A stretch of DNA of 64,000 nucleotides from contig JAUCBJ010002695.1 in NCBI GenBank assembly GCA_032718475.1, forward strand, positions 17,905-81,904. Reading direction: 5' to 3'. Both the position numbers and the translations under genes were made by a program. The DNA is from Nemertoderma westbladi. Lineage: Eukaryota; Xenacoelomorpha; Nemertodermatida; Nemertodermatidae. Positions 9,951 through 21,929 of the stretch are shown one piece after another. The stretch's first letter is position 1. Each line of letters opens with the position of its first letter. Under the pieces are notes generated by a model. The model was not told where the DNA came from. It worked only from the letters and a program-made list of their open reading frames with translations, and made no database searches.

Positions 9951-11137
9951 TTCGTGGGGCCATCGCACAGGACGAGGCTCAGTTATCAGATACAGATTAA
10001 AATTGAGCGACTGTATCACAAAATCAGGTTTTGAGAAATTTACCCACACCACCAATCAATCAAAGAAAGGGGGACAGTACGGTGTTCACCGCTTTTAATC
10101 TGCACCCCCCCCCCCCCCCCCCCCTGTTTTGGAAATATAGAGCCCCTCATATACAGTACGTTATTTCATAAATGAAACATATACTGCTTGGGGTTCGTGT
10201 ATGTTGTATATGTCGTCTTCACACGGTACCCAAAGGGATCAGACTGTATTATGATACCACGATCACTCATTCTGACCTTTGTCACCATCAGATATAGAGA
10301 TAGGGACTATGGTCTACCGGAAATCAATTTAGCCTATACATACCTACCGGTACCAAGGCCCATTATAGGGTCTTTTTAGTTAATCGTTATGGGAATATAA
10401 TGGGAAACGATCATAGTACGGACTTATGTCGTCTTCACACGCTACTATAAGCGGTCTCAAAGGATAGTTTGTAAGTAAACTAAGTATTAGAATTATAGTA
10501 TATACAGTATTAGTATTTCTGTTTTATGCATTTACTCAACAATGATTTATGTGTTTCTATCCTTTATGTTTCAGTTTACCGGCTTTATTCAACAAGGATA
10601 ATAATATTATTAGTGGAAACAGAAATGTTTATCTTAAATGTTTGGGTGGGGCCGCGTTATACATTGAAACTCGTGCTGCTACAGGGTAGGGTTCAGGGCT
10701 CATCACAACCCCCCCCCCCCCCCCCACCCTTCCCACCCACCAGTAATTTATAACTACCAATGCCTTCAACGCAGTAGGCAGTACTCGTCTTCATTATTAT
10801 AAACGTCATTGTGCACGTCTGTTTTGTATTTAAACATATTTCCTAAACGCAGGCTGACGGACGATCTTTATAACTACCGATGCCTTCAATAGGCGAAGCC
10901 AGGTATGGTTTATAGGAATATAGTCTACGCAGTACTGGTCTTCATTATATGCCTCGTTGCGCTCGTCGCTCATCCTGTTTTGCATTAAAATATTTATCCT
11001 AAACCAAGACTGACGATCTTTATACAGTTATAACTATGCGAAGTTTCGAAACTGTGCGAGTAACTGCTGATACATCTATGTGGAGATGTGTGATACAATC
11101 CCCAACGCATCGTATGCCGATGTAGTAATATGGGTAT
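9951..11137. repeat. Duplicated host segment, copy A, first part
   Basis: From CGTGGGGCCATCGCACAGGA this DNA matches copy B (34309 onward) closely as far as ATATGGGTAT at 11137, where the gypsy element is inserted. Copy A has about two units of the internal 155-bp repeat (CGCAGTACTCGTCTTCATTA...) where copy B has five. It also has an extra segment of about 590 bp between two poly-C runs (about 10107 and 10711). It may be a segmental duplication or an uncharacterised dispersed element. No gene is supported. Confidence 0.85.
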
Positions 11138-11394
11138 TGTAATGACATACATACGTATTATTATATGGCTCACCCCATATACATGCTGGACAGTAGTTCC
11201 ATGGTGATTGGATAGATATATATACGTTCCATTCTGTTGGGGCTTTTTATATAAAAGCAGGTGCAACGACAGTAATACCATTGTGTACTGAAGTCACTAG
11301 GCATATTATTATTATATATTGGTCTATTCTGTTCTATACGTTTCTGTACGTTATATCTTATTATACAGTTATATCAAGAACTAAGAACATCACA
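11138..11394 (+). repeat. Gypsy 5' LTR
   Basis: Starts TGTAATGACATACATACG and ends AAGAACATCACA. It is 257 bp and about 97-98% identical to the 3' LTR at 16042. It contains the likely promoter. Confidence 0.95.
11248..11257 (+). promoter_or_regulatory. TATA box in gypsy LTR
   Basis: TATATAAAAG after a T run, 147 bases before the LTR end, is the obvious core promoter candidate for the genomic transcript. It is repeated unchanged in the 3' LTR. Confidence 0.65.
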
Positions 11395-11411
11395 TGGCGC
11401 TGCGAGTGGCC
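11395..11411 (+). other. Gypsy primer-binding site
   Basis: TGGCGCTGCGAGTGGCC begins directly after the 5' LTR, the place where a tRNA 3' end primes minus-strand synthesis. The TGG start matches the CCA end of a tRNA. I did not assign the tRNA. Confidence 0.6.
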
Positions 11412-11447
11412 TTCAGTACTGAACTTCAGAACTAAGCTCCCAATACG

Positions 11448-12770
11448 ATGGCGGATTCCGATGCTTCTTCCGCTGAGGAACCTTGCTTGTCGGACCTCTC
11501 ACCCGCCGAGGTCGCGTCGTTGGATCGTTCAAAACTGATTCAGTATTGCGCTGATGCCAGTATCCCAACGACATCGAAAACATCTGATGCAACGCTTCGC
11601 AAGAAACTCAACACTCGGATCGCCGATACACCCGCCCGCTTCGAGGAAACCGATGCGGCTACCGGTGGCCAACCCAGCATGGCGCAACTCCTGGAACTCG
11701 TGGCGCAGCAACAGGAAAACGCGAACCGCCGTTTGGAAGAGCAGAAACGCGAACATCGGGAAGAACAAGCGGCTGCTAACCGCCGTTTAGCGGACATTCT
11801 CGCCCACCTCGGCCGTCCGCACTTCGCCGATAATCCCATAGGACAACCCGATCCCCCACAGGCGGCCCCCACGCATCGCCTCACCATAGATATCGGAAAT
11901 CTAGACCGCATTGATACTTAGGTCGAACTGCCCGCCTTCCGCCATTGGCGGGACAGTTGGGACAGCAATCTCCGCCGCCAGAGCACAGAAACATTCCCAC
12001 GCAGCGAACAAGTATACACACTCCTCACCGCCCTGGGATCAGGCCTACACGACGTTGTCCGCTACACCCTGGAACTGGATCCGGACAATGGCGAGGTGGA
12101 CTCGGCGACGATTCTCGATGGGTTGCAGCAACACCTCCGCGGTAAACGCAGCATCGCTCTCGACTGCATGCAATTCCACAGACGCCGCCAGGGTGCTACC
12201 GATCTTTCGATGACTTCTATCGGTCATTAAAACACCTCGCCGAACTCGCAGAACTGTGCACGGAGTGCAGGGACAACCAGATAGTCACTCAGATTCTCGT
12301 TGGGCTTTACTGTACCGAGATTCAACAAGAACTCCTGAAATTACTACCCCGACCCTCACTAGAAGAAACTCGCACTATCTGCCAGAACTGGGAGTCCAGC
12401 TCTAAAAACACCCAAGTACTAGGGAGTTCGCGCTCGGTTTCTAAAATCTCCCAATACAAACAACGCGGCGGCTGTTCTACAACGCGACAGGGTGCTCCGA
12501 CGCCCCCATCGACCGGTTCCCAGCATCCCTGGAGATCCTCCTCCACTGGGCCAGGGAACAAACGCGCCCACACTTGCGGAAACTGTGGGCAAGTAAAGCA
12601 CTCCGACAAATCTGCATGCCCTGCCCGCGAAGTTAACTGCAGCGGCTGCGCCAAAAAGGGGCACTTCCGAAAGGTGTGCCGATCTAGCGGATCCTCAAAG
12701 AAACCCTCTTCTACAAACACGGTGCTTTACCGCGACTCAATCAACCGCTTAGAATACTGCGCGGCGGTAT
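11448..12770 (+). pseudogene. Gypsy gag, broken by a stop and a frameshift
   Basis: The ATG at 11448 starts MADSDASSAEEPCLSDLSPA with a coiled-coil-like Q/R/E-rich region (about residues 80-125). An in-frame TAG at 11919 interrupts it. The same frame then continues through the capsid-like part (VELPAFRHWRDSWDSNLRR) to about 12210, where one base shifts the frame. The rest ends in two zinc knuckles, a CGNCGQ-type one near 12577 and the canonical CSGCAKKGHFRKVC near 12640, before a stop at about 12770. In an intact element Gag would package the RNA. Confidence 0.85.
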
Positions 12771-12772
12771 GA

Positions 12773-15700
12773 AAACTGGATTACCTTGCTGTAACCCTCA
12801 CTAACTCCAATACCGGTATTCGACTCGGCACGATAAAACGCCCGCTTCCGGACAGTGGCGCGGCAGCTACACTCCTCAACGAGAACTTGTTCCACCAACT
12901 TGGGGGAGTCGGGAGGGATCTGCTACCTTCCTCCAGCATGGATCTCGTCGCGGCCGACGGACCATCGATACAAACTCGCGGTCGCCTACCCGCCGTCATC
13001 TCCTCCGGCCAAAATTCCGCTACAACGGAAATCGTTATCTCTCCGGAGACGCAGGGACTGATCCTTAGCAAATCGGTTTGCATGGATCTGGGGATACTCC
13101 CGTCAAGTTTCCCCCAGCCCGCTGCGGTTCTCCCGATTTCTTCGGCTACGGTTCGCGAGACGAAGTCGGCAACACCCATAGGCGCAGACAGCGCGCCCTC
13201 AGCCAGGGACCTCCTCAACTCATTCGGGGACATTTTCGACGACGAAGCAACCCCCTTACCAACCATCCCTGGTACCGCGATGCATATCGTACTCAAGGAG
13301 GGTGCGACGCCTTACCATGTCAAAGGCGCTCGACCCATCGCCATCGCACTTCGCGATGAAGTAAAAACTCTTCTTGACGATCTAGAACGCCGCGATATTA
13401 TCGAGCGCGTGGAAGAACCCACCGACTGGGCCCACCCGCTTACCGTAACACGCAAGCCAAGCGGAAAACTGCGCCTCTGCGTGGACTTGCGCGGCCTGAA
13501 CTCCCAAGTAAAGAGGCCATACTACCCGACACCAAACCCCCATCTAAAAATCGCCGAAATCTTGCGGACTGCAAAGTACTTTTCAGTCTTCGACGCTGCC
13601 CATGGATACGGGCAGGTCCCCCTTGACCCTGAGTCCCAGCTGCTGACGACGTTCGTCACGCCATGGGGGCGGTATAAACACACCCGGAGTGTGATGGGCC
13701 TTATCTCTTCCGGAGATGAGTTTAACAGACGGGGCGACGCGGCGCTCGAGGGACTTCCTCGGATGATAAAGATCGTCGACGACGTCTTACTCTACGACGA
13801 CACACTAGAGGAACATCTGGTGTCCATCCACCGTTTCCTCGAACGCTGCAGGGAAAAAGGTATTTGCCTGCACCCCGGTAAAGTGAAGCTCGCCCAATCC
13901 CAGGTAAAATTCGGCGGCTACCTGGTCGGAACGGACGGCATCCACACCGACCCCGCAAAACTCCCCGCTATAGCATCCTTCCCTCGTCCAGAAACTCTAA
14001 CCGATCTCCGAAGTTTCATCGGGCTCGTAGAACAACTCGCTCCTTTCTCCTCAGAGATATCCGAGATGCTCCTACCACTACGCCCGCTCCTATCGGTGAA
14101 ATCGCCATACATCTGGACAACCGACCACAATCGCGCATTCGACGCCGCCAAGGCGGCCTTAACTACACCCCCGGTTCTGGCCCCATTCGACGTCTCCGCC
14201 GACACTAAGCTCGTAACTGACGCTTCTCGGCTCAATGGGCTCGGCTACGCCCTTCTCCAGCGCCACGGGACAGAGTGGCGCCTTATAGAATGCGGATCTC
14301 GGTTTATAACACCCACAGAGTCTCGATACGCCACTATTGAGTTGGAACTTCTAGCGGTAGTATGGGCCATCCAAAAATGCCGCAACTTCCTCCTCGGGCT
14401 CCCCACCTTCTCTCTGGTCAATGACCATCAACCGCTGGTCACCATCTTAGACCGCAAATCGTTCTCGGAAGTGGAAAACGCCCGTATACAACGACTAAAA
14501 TCCAAGCTGGCGCCATACCAGTTCACTACCTCCTGGTGCAAGTGTAAATCTCACGCCATTCCCGACGCCCTGTCCCGGTCACCCGTAGACCAGCCGACAC
14601 CCGATGACCTCGTAGACGACGGAGAGACAGCGTACTGTCTCCATTCCGTCACCATCGCCACGATTTCGGCCATCTCTGGGGACGACCACCTTGCGGACCC
14701 TATTCTACAGGACCTTGCCGCTGTTGCTCGCGCTGACCCCGCCTACATGTCTCTTCACACAGCAGTCCTCGCCGGTTTTCCCCCCAGTACCTGCAGCGAT
14801 CCCGCTGTCGGTGCATACTGGGCCCTGCGAGACTCCCTCTCCACCGACGGCGGCCTCATCCTCTATGGGGAGCGGCTCGTCATTCCCCTAGCGTCCCGCA
14901 CTAACACCTTGGAGCGGCTCCATACCCCTCACCAGGGTGTCGATAAGTCCCTCCGTCGGGCCCGGCAGTGTGTCTATTGGCCGGGGTTGACTAACGATGT
15001 ACGGACCTCCATCGCCAACTGTCCTTCGTGCCTACGCCACCGCGCTACGCTACCAAAGGAACCCTTCCTTGAAGAACCCCTACCAACCCGCATATTCGAG
15101 GAGATTTCGGCCGACTTCTTCCAGTTGAACGGCCGCCACCATCTCGCCCTCGTCGACAGGTATAGCGGGTGGCCAGACCTACACACCTTCTCAGGTCACC
15201 CATCCACCCTCCCAACCATCGCCGCCCTGCGACAATGGTTTACCCGCTATGGAATCCCAACCCGTCTACGGCCGGACGGCGGTACCCCCCTGACCGCCGG
15301 CGCTACAACCACCTTCCTCAACGAGTGGGGCGTCACCCCGGTTACTTCATCCGCGGAATACCCACAGGGTAATGTACACGCGGAAGCGGCCGTGAAGGCA
15401 CTCAAAGGACTTCTAGATAAAACAGGAGGCTGCCCTGACTCACCCGCATTCGCCGAGGATCTACTAGCCCTCCGGAATAGCCCTCGGGAGACCGGCCTTT
15501 CTCCCGCGCAGGTGGTGTACGGTCACCCCCTGCGGACCCGTATTCCCGCCCATCACAGTGCTTTCGCGGCGGGTCACCAGGCCACGCGTCGCCGGCTAGA
15601 CAAAATCGCAACCCTGCTCCATGCTGCCCAAATTGCCGACTACAACAAGTCGGCCCGCAATCTCCCACCCCTTGCTGTCCATGACCCCGTAGTCATCCAG

Positions 15701-15955
15701 GACCCCCACTCACATCGCTGGGACCCCAAGGGAACCGTGGTAGAGGTTGGACCCAATCGGTGATACACAGTGCGAACCCCCTCCGGCCGTACTGTGACGA
15801 GAAACCGACGCTTGTCGACACCTCCAAACCACTCTCCAGTGCGGCTGAACCACCCACTTTGGGTCCGGACACCTCTACGTCCTCTAGTCCCATGGCCGCG
15901 GCGGACGTCGACCCCACCTGGTCACACAAAACTGTACATTGGGACCCCAAACTAA
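12773..15955 (+). pseudogene. Gypsy pol: protease, RT, RNase H, integrase
   Basis: The frame is open from 12773 with no ATG at its head, as expected for a frameshifted or cleaved pol. In order: aspartic protease with DSGA (about 12851); RT with LCVDLRGLN and the catalytic [10 protein letters not shown] (about 13771); RNase H with LVTDAS (about 14212) and DALSR; then the H2C2 zinc-binding and DDE integrase with SADFF, PDGGTP and HAEAAVK supplying the acids. A TGA at 15761-15763 cuts off the last 60 or so residues (YTVRTPSGRTVTRNRR onward), which stay in frame to 15955. This is the only defect seen in pol. Confidence 0.9.
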
Positions 15956-16041
15956 ACCACAGCCCCCAAACTCGCCGATACCCCTCACGTCATCGTCAAC
16001 CACCTATGCGGTTATAAACTCCTACGGAGCTCGAAGGGGGG

Positions 16042-16297
16042 TGTAATGACATACATACGTATTATTATATGGCTCGCCCCATATTCATGCTGGACAGTAG
16101 TTCATGGTGATTGGATAGATATATATACGTTCCATTCTGTTGGGGCTTTTTATATAAAAGCAGGTGCAACGGCAGTAATACCATTGTGTACTGAAGTCAC
16201 TAGGCATATTATTATTATATATCGGTCTATTCTGTTCTATACATTTCTGTACGTTATATCTTATTATACAGTTATATCAAGAACTAAGAACATCACA
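16042..16297 (+). repeat. Gypsy 3' LTR
   Basis: 256 bp, preceded by the polypurine tract GAAGGGGGG (16034-16041) that primes plus-strand synthesis. It differs from the 5' LTR by five substitutions and one missing base. Confidence 0.95.
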
Positions 16298-16478
16298 GGT
16301 ATTGAAATAATATTAAATCAATGTACACTCGTAAAGCTGCAGCGAAAATATGTAGCTAATATCCTAGGTTACATATAAATTAATAATATTATTTTTAAGA
16401 ACATTAATTTTACTACTTTGCAAAAATTCAATTAAAAAATATCCAGACAAATATATTGCGGAATAAACTATTTCAGAT
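16298..16478. repeat. Duplicated host segment, copy A, middle part
   Basis: Matches 35427-35615 in copy B (GGTATTGAAATAATATTAAA through GGAATAAACTATTTCAGAT). It ends in CAGAT (16474-16478), the left target duplication of the BEL/Pao element. Confidence 0.9.
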
Positions 16479-17044
16479 TGTTAGCGGATTCAATTCCGCT
16501 AACCACCCCATAAAAGCCGGGAAACGGCGCCTTTAAGCAATATTGGGAAGCACGAGGTTGATTACCAATCAACCTCGTATCACCCCCAATAAACGGGGAC
16601 GACAAAGCCCAAAGGGCCGTATACAATAGGGGTCAGAGTTTAAGCCTCCGGGAAAGGGAAAGTGACAGTAGCAAAGGGGGAAACACTCCCACAGAGGTGG
16701 GAGCCGAGAATTAGGTTGTTGGCCAATGGGGGGCAAGCATCGACTGAGTAGTAAGGCCACAAAGTAGGTAATCAATATATATTACGGGTTGGTGTCATAT
16801 CACAGTTAGTTTACTCAGTCAGTTAGGGCAGTACGGTAACAGCGTAACTGCCGTCACCAACTATTCTATATCACCGTTTGTCTGCCATTTATTCAATATC
16901 TATCAACTGTGTTATCTGTTCTTTAATCATATACTATATTTTATATTCACCAATAATATCGGAACGACAATAAACCCATTTTCACTCACACGGCGGGGAC
17001 GCGTAAATAAACTAAAACCGGTCGGATCCTGTGATCCCGTCACA
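16479..17044 (+). repeat. BEL/Pao 5' LTR
   Basis: 566 bp. The start contains AGCGGATTCAATTCCGCT, a 6-bp stem with a 6-base loop. It is nearly identical to the 574-bp 3' LTR, with scattered substitutions and a few short indels, so the insertion is young relative to its coding decay. Confidence 0.93.
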
Positions 17045-17102
17045 GTAATAAAATTACCAACTACCCAAAACTGTGACTGCCAGCCACCAGAGGAAGTTAA
17101 AG

Positions 17103-18479
17103 ATGAGTCTAGAGGGAGAAAGAACACCGCCGCGGACCCCGGACGATGCAAACAAAACGATCCGCGAGGCCGCGACGTGACGGTATCGACCCAGGACGCC
17201 GGACTCGTCAACCCCGAACGATCCGGTAGCCCAAGCGGAGGGCGGCCGTCTACCACAAGGAGGGACGATCAAGTCAAGGGAAAGGAGAGACGAGTCGACG
17301 CACGACGGCGGTAGATGTACCGATGTCGCTGGCCAGCCACAGGCCGAGGGCGACGGACGGCCCACCGGAACGGCAATGGTGGGGCCGCCGGTACGACGCC
17401 GAACACGGAGATAAAGAGGGGATGTCGGCAACGGGGACGTCGGAGTCAGCGACCGGCTCCGACGAGCCTACAACGCAACCAGAAAGCAGCTGAGGGAAGC
17501 CAAAGAAGGGGCGAAGATGGACCAGGTGAAGTTAGAGAAGCGGCTAGGTGAGTCGAATAAACATTTTGATTATCTAGTGCGCTTTGGGCAGGGAGAACTA
17601 GCCAATGAGAGAGCGAGAGGGGTCACCACCGAACTGTTCGAACTGTGGGAATGTAGGGGTATGGAGCCTGGTGTAGTGTACATAGGGCCATACTTAGTCG
17701 ATACCCGGGGAATTAAGTTAGTGTGGTGGAGGGGACCGCAGGAGGGCGAATCCGAGATTAACCCCGAGGATTCGGCCTCGTCGGTCGGCGAGGATTCCAG
17801 AAAGCGGGGGAAAGTTAGTAGGACAGGAAGGCGGCGGGAGTCCGTCGCGACCGACAAGTCTGCTACATCCTCCGCAAAAGTAAGACGGGTGCTAGAAATA
17901 GATCTGGCGTGTCAGCTCGATCTGGTAGCGCTGGACCAGAGAGAATTAGAGAGGCAGTTGGAAGAAGGTAGTGCGTTACTAGAGAAAGAGAGAGAGCTGG
18001 CCAGAGAGAATAAAGAGAGGGCCGAGAGGGTCGCGAGAAAATTTAGGGAGTGTGAAGAAATAGGAATGAGGGAAAGGAAGGAACAAGAAGAGCGAGAGGC
18101 GGCAGAGGCGAGCGAACGTAAACAGCGTGAGGCGGCAGAGGCGAGCGAACGTAAAGAGCGTGAGGCGGCGAGAGAGGCGAGAGGGGCGAGAGCGGAGAGT
18201 GAACGTAAAGAGCGTGAGGCGAGAGAGGAGAATGAACGTAAAGAGCATGAGGCGAGAGAGGAGAATGAACGTAAAGAGCGTGGGGCGAGAGAGGAGAATG
18301 AACGTAAAGAGCGTCGACTAGAACTGGCGCAGATGGGGCTGTCAGAGAGCGAGGCTGGCTCGGGTAGTGTTTACGAGGAGCCAGAAGTTATGGAAACATT
18401 TATTAATACCCCACTTACAGGGACCGGACGACAGACCCAAGACTGGTGTGACCGTACAGGCGTGGGGGGGGGGGGGTAA
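17103..18479 (+). pseudogene. BEL/Pao gag, N-terminal and coiled-coil part
   Basis: The ATG at 17103 (MSLEGERTPPRTPDD) starts a frame that runs to 18479 and is broken by TGA at 17178 and a TAA near 17416. The same N-terminus occurs in the minus-strand relative at 49411, which supports this start. After MDQVKLEKRLGESNK (17517) comes a globular stretch, then from about 17960 a long charged coiled coil built on ERKEREA-type heptads, several of them tandem. The frame ends at the poly-G run 18464-18477. Probably the assembly part of Gag. Confidence 0.75.
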
Positions 18480-18783
18480 TAATAATACTGTAGAAAACGT
18501 TAATATTAATAGTACCGTAGTGGATAACCCTAATCAAACTTTCGTTGCAGGAAATAATATTTTGCCCGATACTAGTAATTTAAATCCGAACGATTATAAT
18601 TTAAACGTACATAGTAATCCTAGTAATTTAAATAATAATTTAAATCCGAATATACAAAATAATTCAAATAAAATAATTACGCAAAATAATTTAAATAATA
18701 ATCTTAATTCGAACGAACAAAATAATCCCGTTTCTAATTTAGGTGTGCAAAATAGTTTAATTGATTTAGAAGATAATATATAA
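18480..18783 (+). pseudogene. BEL/Pao gag, asparagine-rich segment
   Basis: Directly after the poly-G run, a different frame reads NNNTVENVNINSTVVDNPNQ and continues Asn-rich to a stop at 18783. The homologous segment in the minus-strand relative (47420-48035) also follows a poly-G run, so this low-complexity domain is a real part of the protein. Whether the two frames join depends on the number of Gs. Confidence 0.65.
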
Positions 18784-18805
18784 TAATGGTGCTATTAATA
18801 TAAAC

Positions 18806-19180
18806 GTGGCGGACGCGGATGGCCCGGCAAATGAGAGCCTGGTAGGCCACACAGTTAGTAGGCAGGGAGCAACGGGGGTGAGAAACCCCAATGAGAGCCT
18901 GGTAGGCCACGTAATCAGTAGGCAGAAGGTGGCGGGGGTGAGAGAGCGCGACGGGGGCCTGATAGGCCACATAGTTAGTATGCAGGGAGTGGCGGGGTTG
19001 AGTCAACCTGAGGGGGGCATGGTAGGCCACACAGTAGTAGAGGGAGAGGCGGGGGTGAATAGACCCAGCCGCAGTGGAGTTAGTGCGTCGACTAGAGAGG
19101 GGTGTAGAGACGAAGTGAGAGGTAGCGAAGAGATAGGTGGCGAGTGGGGGGGGGGGGCTGCAGGAGCCCCACGACGATAG
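18806..19180 (+). pseudogene. BEL/Pao gag, four 20-residue repeats
   Basis: Four 60-bp units start at 18830, 18890, 18950 and 19010. They encode variants of NESLVGHTVSRQGATGVRNP, followed by a Gly/Arg-rich part that meets two more G runs (19147 and 19195). The relative at 47.5 kb carries the same module with fewer repeats (NESLQGHAVAQGGAG). Function unknown. Confidence 0.65.
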
Positions 19181-19225
19181 ATTAGCGGCGAGAGGGGGGG
19201 GGGGGGGGCAGAGAGTGTCCCACAG

Positions 19226-20060
19226 GTGTCGGCGGATGATGCGTGGGGCGAATTACGTGAACCGCAGCACCCGGCGATGGAGAATAGTAGGGGGATTATG
19301 AGTATCCCCAGTGGCATGCGACCGAGTAGAGAGAGAGAGGTAAACGTCACGAGAGGGCGAGCGACGAGACGTCGAGCCCAATCAGAAGAGGGAAGAAGAA
19401 CAGAGGAGTTTAACTGGGAGGTCGACGAGAGATCTCACGAGCGGGGATACCTTCACTGCGGATAGAAGAAGGGAAGAGAGTAGAAGAAGTGTCGTCGCGA
19501 ACGACAGGAGAGCGAGGATGGATAGCGAGCCGTCGGTAGTAGAGATGGAGACGGAGAGTCAGTGGGGTCGAACTCCGGGAGATTGCCATCGTCCCGGGGA
19601 GACGCGACCTGACGAAGCGTACTACGCGCCGAGAGAGGGGTACAGGGTGTACCAGTACGAGGACGAGAGCAGTAGAGGGGATCGAAGAGAAACTTCCCGA
19701 CGGGATATACCTGCCGATCGAGAATACGGTAGCCGCGGGGAGGATTATTTGAGAAGGTTAAACTTCGATCCCGAGCGACACATACAGACTGCAGGAAATA
19801 CTGTAGGCCTTACTGCACATACTATAGGCCATGCTGGAAGAGATAATGTAGGCGATAGGGTAGCGTGGACGACGGGATTAAACCCGGAAGTCGCGGAGTA
19901 TATACCGGTAGGTAGGCTAGAAGTGGATAGGCCTATACCGGTACCAGCACAGCAGTATGACTACAGCATGCAAGGGCATAACATATGTCCAGGGGAGGGG
20001 AGATCGGATAGGTGCATGGGCCCCAATATATTAACATCAACCCCAGTATCAACAGGGTGA
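19226..20060 (+). pseudogene. BEL/Pao gag, charged linker
   Basis: Two frames (19226-19465 and 19518-20060) cover an Arg/Glu-rich linker with RRRAQSEEGRRTEEF, METESQWGRTPGDCHRPGET and GLTAHTIGHAGRDNVGDRVA. All of these are matched in the minus-strand relative at 46636-47220, which fixes their identity. A stop and a frameshift separate the pieces here. No catalytic motif is present. Confidence 0.65.
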
Positions 20061-20133
20061 CATTCCCCCATCGCAATATCAACAATATACTCCAATAGGA
20101 ACAAGAACATCGAACCACCCCCTGGACGAGAAC

Positions 20134-20757
20134 ATGTCATGCGACACCGAAATATGGAGGGGGCCGCTACCCCCTATGACATATCCATCCCAGAGAAAGG
20201 CAGCAGATAGGACGAACGGACCGCACCCAACAGGGGAATCTGTACAGCATCCATCGAACCCATTGGAAGCACAAGCAATGGGAATGGCTACATTAATCGA
20301 TGCATTAAAGACCAGGATCGAGTTACTGCCCGTGGAGCCGTTTAAATTCGATGGAAGTAGGCCGGAAGAATACCTGCAGTTTCGGCGCATGTATAGCAAT
20401 GAGATATTGACGAAGAACTTGACGCAGGCGGAGTGCCTAAAATATTTACAGGTGTATACAGGAGGCCTAGCATACGACATTGTGAGGCAGTACCAGGGCA
20501 TCGAGGGTGGCTTCACGACAGCATGGCAGGCGCTAGACAGGGAGTACGGGCACCCGGCCAAGATCATCCGGCAAACCCTGAGAGGTATAACATCGGGTGG
20601 CCTACAGGATAACCCCGTTAGCATAAAGACATTTGCGAACAAAGTCGAGAAGGCGCTAATCGTGTTAAAGACGCTAGACGCGCCATACGAACTCAACGCG
20701 TCTAATAACATCACCATTATAGCGCAGGCACTTCCGATTTGGCTGCGCAATAAATAG
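20134..20757 (+). pseudogene. BEL/Pao gag, DUF1759 domain
   Basis: IELLPVEPFKFDGSRPEEYL followed by LQFRRMYSNEI and ending IIAQALPIWLRNK is the DUF1759 pattern found in BEL/Pao Gag proteins, thought to be the capsid region. The frame stops at 20757 and resumes with weak continuity at about 20815. Confidence 0.75.
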
Positions 20758-20814
20758 AGGAAAATCGCTTTCTCCACTCGAGAGAGGAAGGGTGCTGAAC
20801 CGGGCCTAGAAGAA

Positions 20815-21875
20815 ATGTCGAGCTTCCTTAACTACGAAGCCGAACTCATAACAGACCCAGTCTATAGCGAGGATAGCCTGGGAAAGGGACCAAAGACCGA
20901 ATACAATAGGCCGAAACCAGAACATAACACGGCGAACGCATTGCCAAAGCTCAGGCAATCGCTGCCATATGCGGCGACGCAGGGGACTGCTAGTCCACAT
21001 GTAGCTGGGGGTAGGCTGCACCATGGAGCGGACAGGGGAAAAATAACAACACAAACAAACACAACACTAACACGCCCGGTAGGCTGAACCCAAGTAATAA
21101 AAACAGTAGGGACTTAGGTACAAATGCAAGTGCGATATGCAGCGCACTATACAAGGATGGCTACAACCCAAACAATAAATGCCAATTGCACACGAACGCA
21201 CTTCATCAGACAATGAACTGCAGATATTGGCAAGCACTACCCAGAGAAGATCAGACAGAATACGCAAGGAGGAACGAAGTTTGTTCTCGATGTGTGACGG
21301 GTGGACATAGAGCCAACCAATGCAAAGAAACGCCAATCAAGTTCGGTCAAGGCAAAGGACAGACGATGGCAACAAGCACCGTAGGGGCCAAGAAGAGAGG
21401 AACGGTACTACTCGGGGTAATACCAGTGTGGGTGATTGGGGAAGGCAATCGATCAGTACCCACACTGATGCTGGTCGACAGTGGAGCAGCCTTCACGTTG
21501 GTTGAGAATTGGGTGGCCGAAGAGATAGGATTGAGGACGAGGCCAAGTAGAATGGCGGTAACAACCATCTCCAGTAAAGATGTGGTCCTGGAGATGAGGA
21601 CTGGACGGTGCGGGATAGCAGCGATAGCACTGGGATACGACTATGGGGCGACCATCGACCCCATCCAGGTGATAGAGTCGATAAATATCAATGCCAGGCG
21701 ACCAACCAACATCGAGGTAGAACAATACAAATTCCTGGACAGTATCGACTTCTCAATACCAGACGTGGACGTTAGGAAAGTATCCATTATTGTAGGAATG
21801 GACTGCCCGACGGCCCACGAGAGAATGCAGACGGTCTTCGGCGAAGACAGGCAGTGTGACCCGGTGGCGATTTAA
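20815..21875 (+). pseudogene. BEL/Pao zinc knuckle and DUF1758 aspartic protease
   Basis: The first piece (20815-21087) is a spacer. From 21186 the frame reads NCRYWQALPREDQ, then the CCHC-type CSRCVTGGHRANQC, then the protease with LMLVDSGAAFTLV (active Asp near 21478) and IIVGMDCP. It ends at a TAA (21873) where the family continues without a break into the reverse transcriptase. The protease would cleave the polyprotein. Confidence 0.8.
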
Positions 21876-21929
21876 ACACCATTCGGGTGGACGCTGAGCG
21901 GCCCAATCAGAAGCAAAATACCGTTTAGG

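Larger units (their letters stand above)
11138..16297 (+). mobile_element. Ty3/gypsy LTR retrotransposon, complete, 5160 bp
   Basis: Two LTRs beginning TG and ending CA flank a gag-pol interior. The 5-bp duplication GGTAT occurs at 11133-11137 and 16298-16302. Copy B keeps the uninterrupted GGGTATTGAAATA site, confirming the boundaries. The LTRs differ at about six positions over 257 bp, so insertion was fairly recent. Even so, gag has a nonsense codon and a frameshift, and pol has a late nonsense codon. Domain order PR-RT-RNase H-IN is typical of Ty3/gypsy. There is no envelope-like frame. Confidence 0.95.

Noticed and set aside
10188-10753. Short frames in copy A of the duplicated segment
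   Set aside because: They are absent from copy B and end in a poly-C run that reads as prolines.
12322-13296. Minus-strand frames opposite gypsy gag and pol
   Set aside because: They are shadows of GC-rich plus-strand coding sequence and show no motifs; the same holds for the other antisense frames over pol at 13.7-15.95 kb.
17970-18340. Separate coiled-coil host gene
   Set aside because: The same coiled coil occurs behind an LTR in the minus-strand relative, so it is part of Gag.
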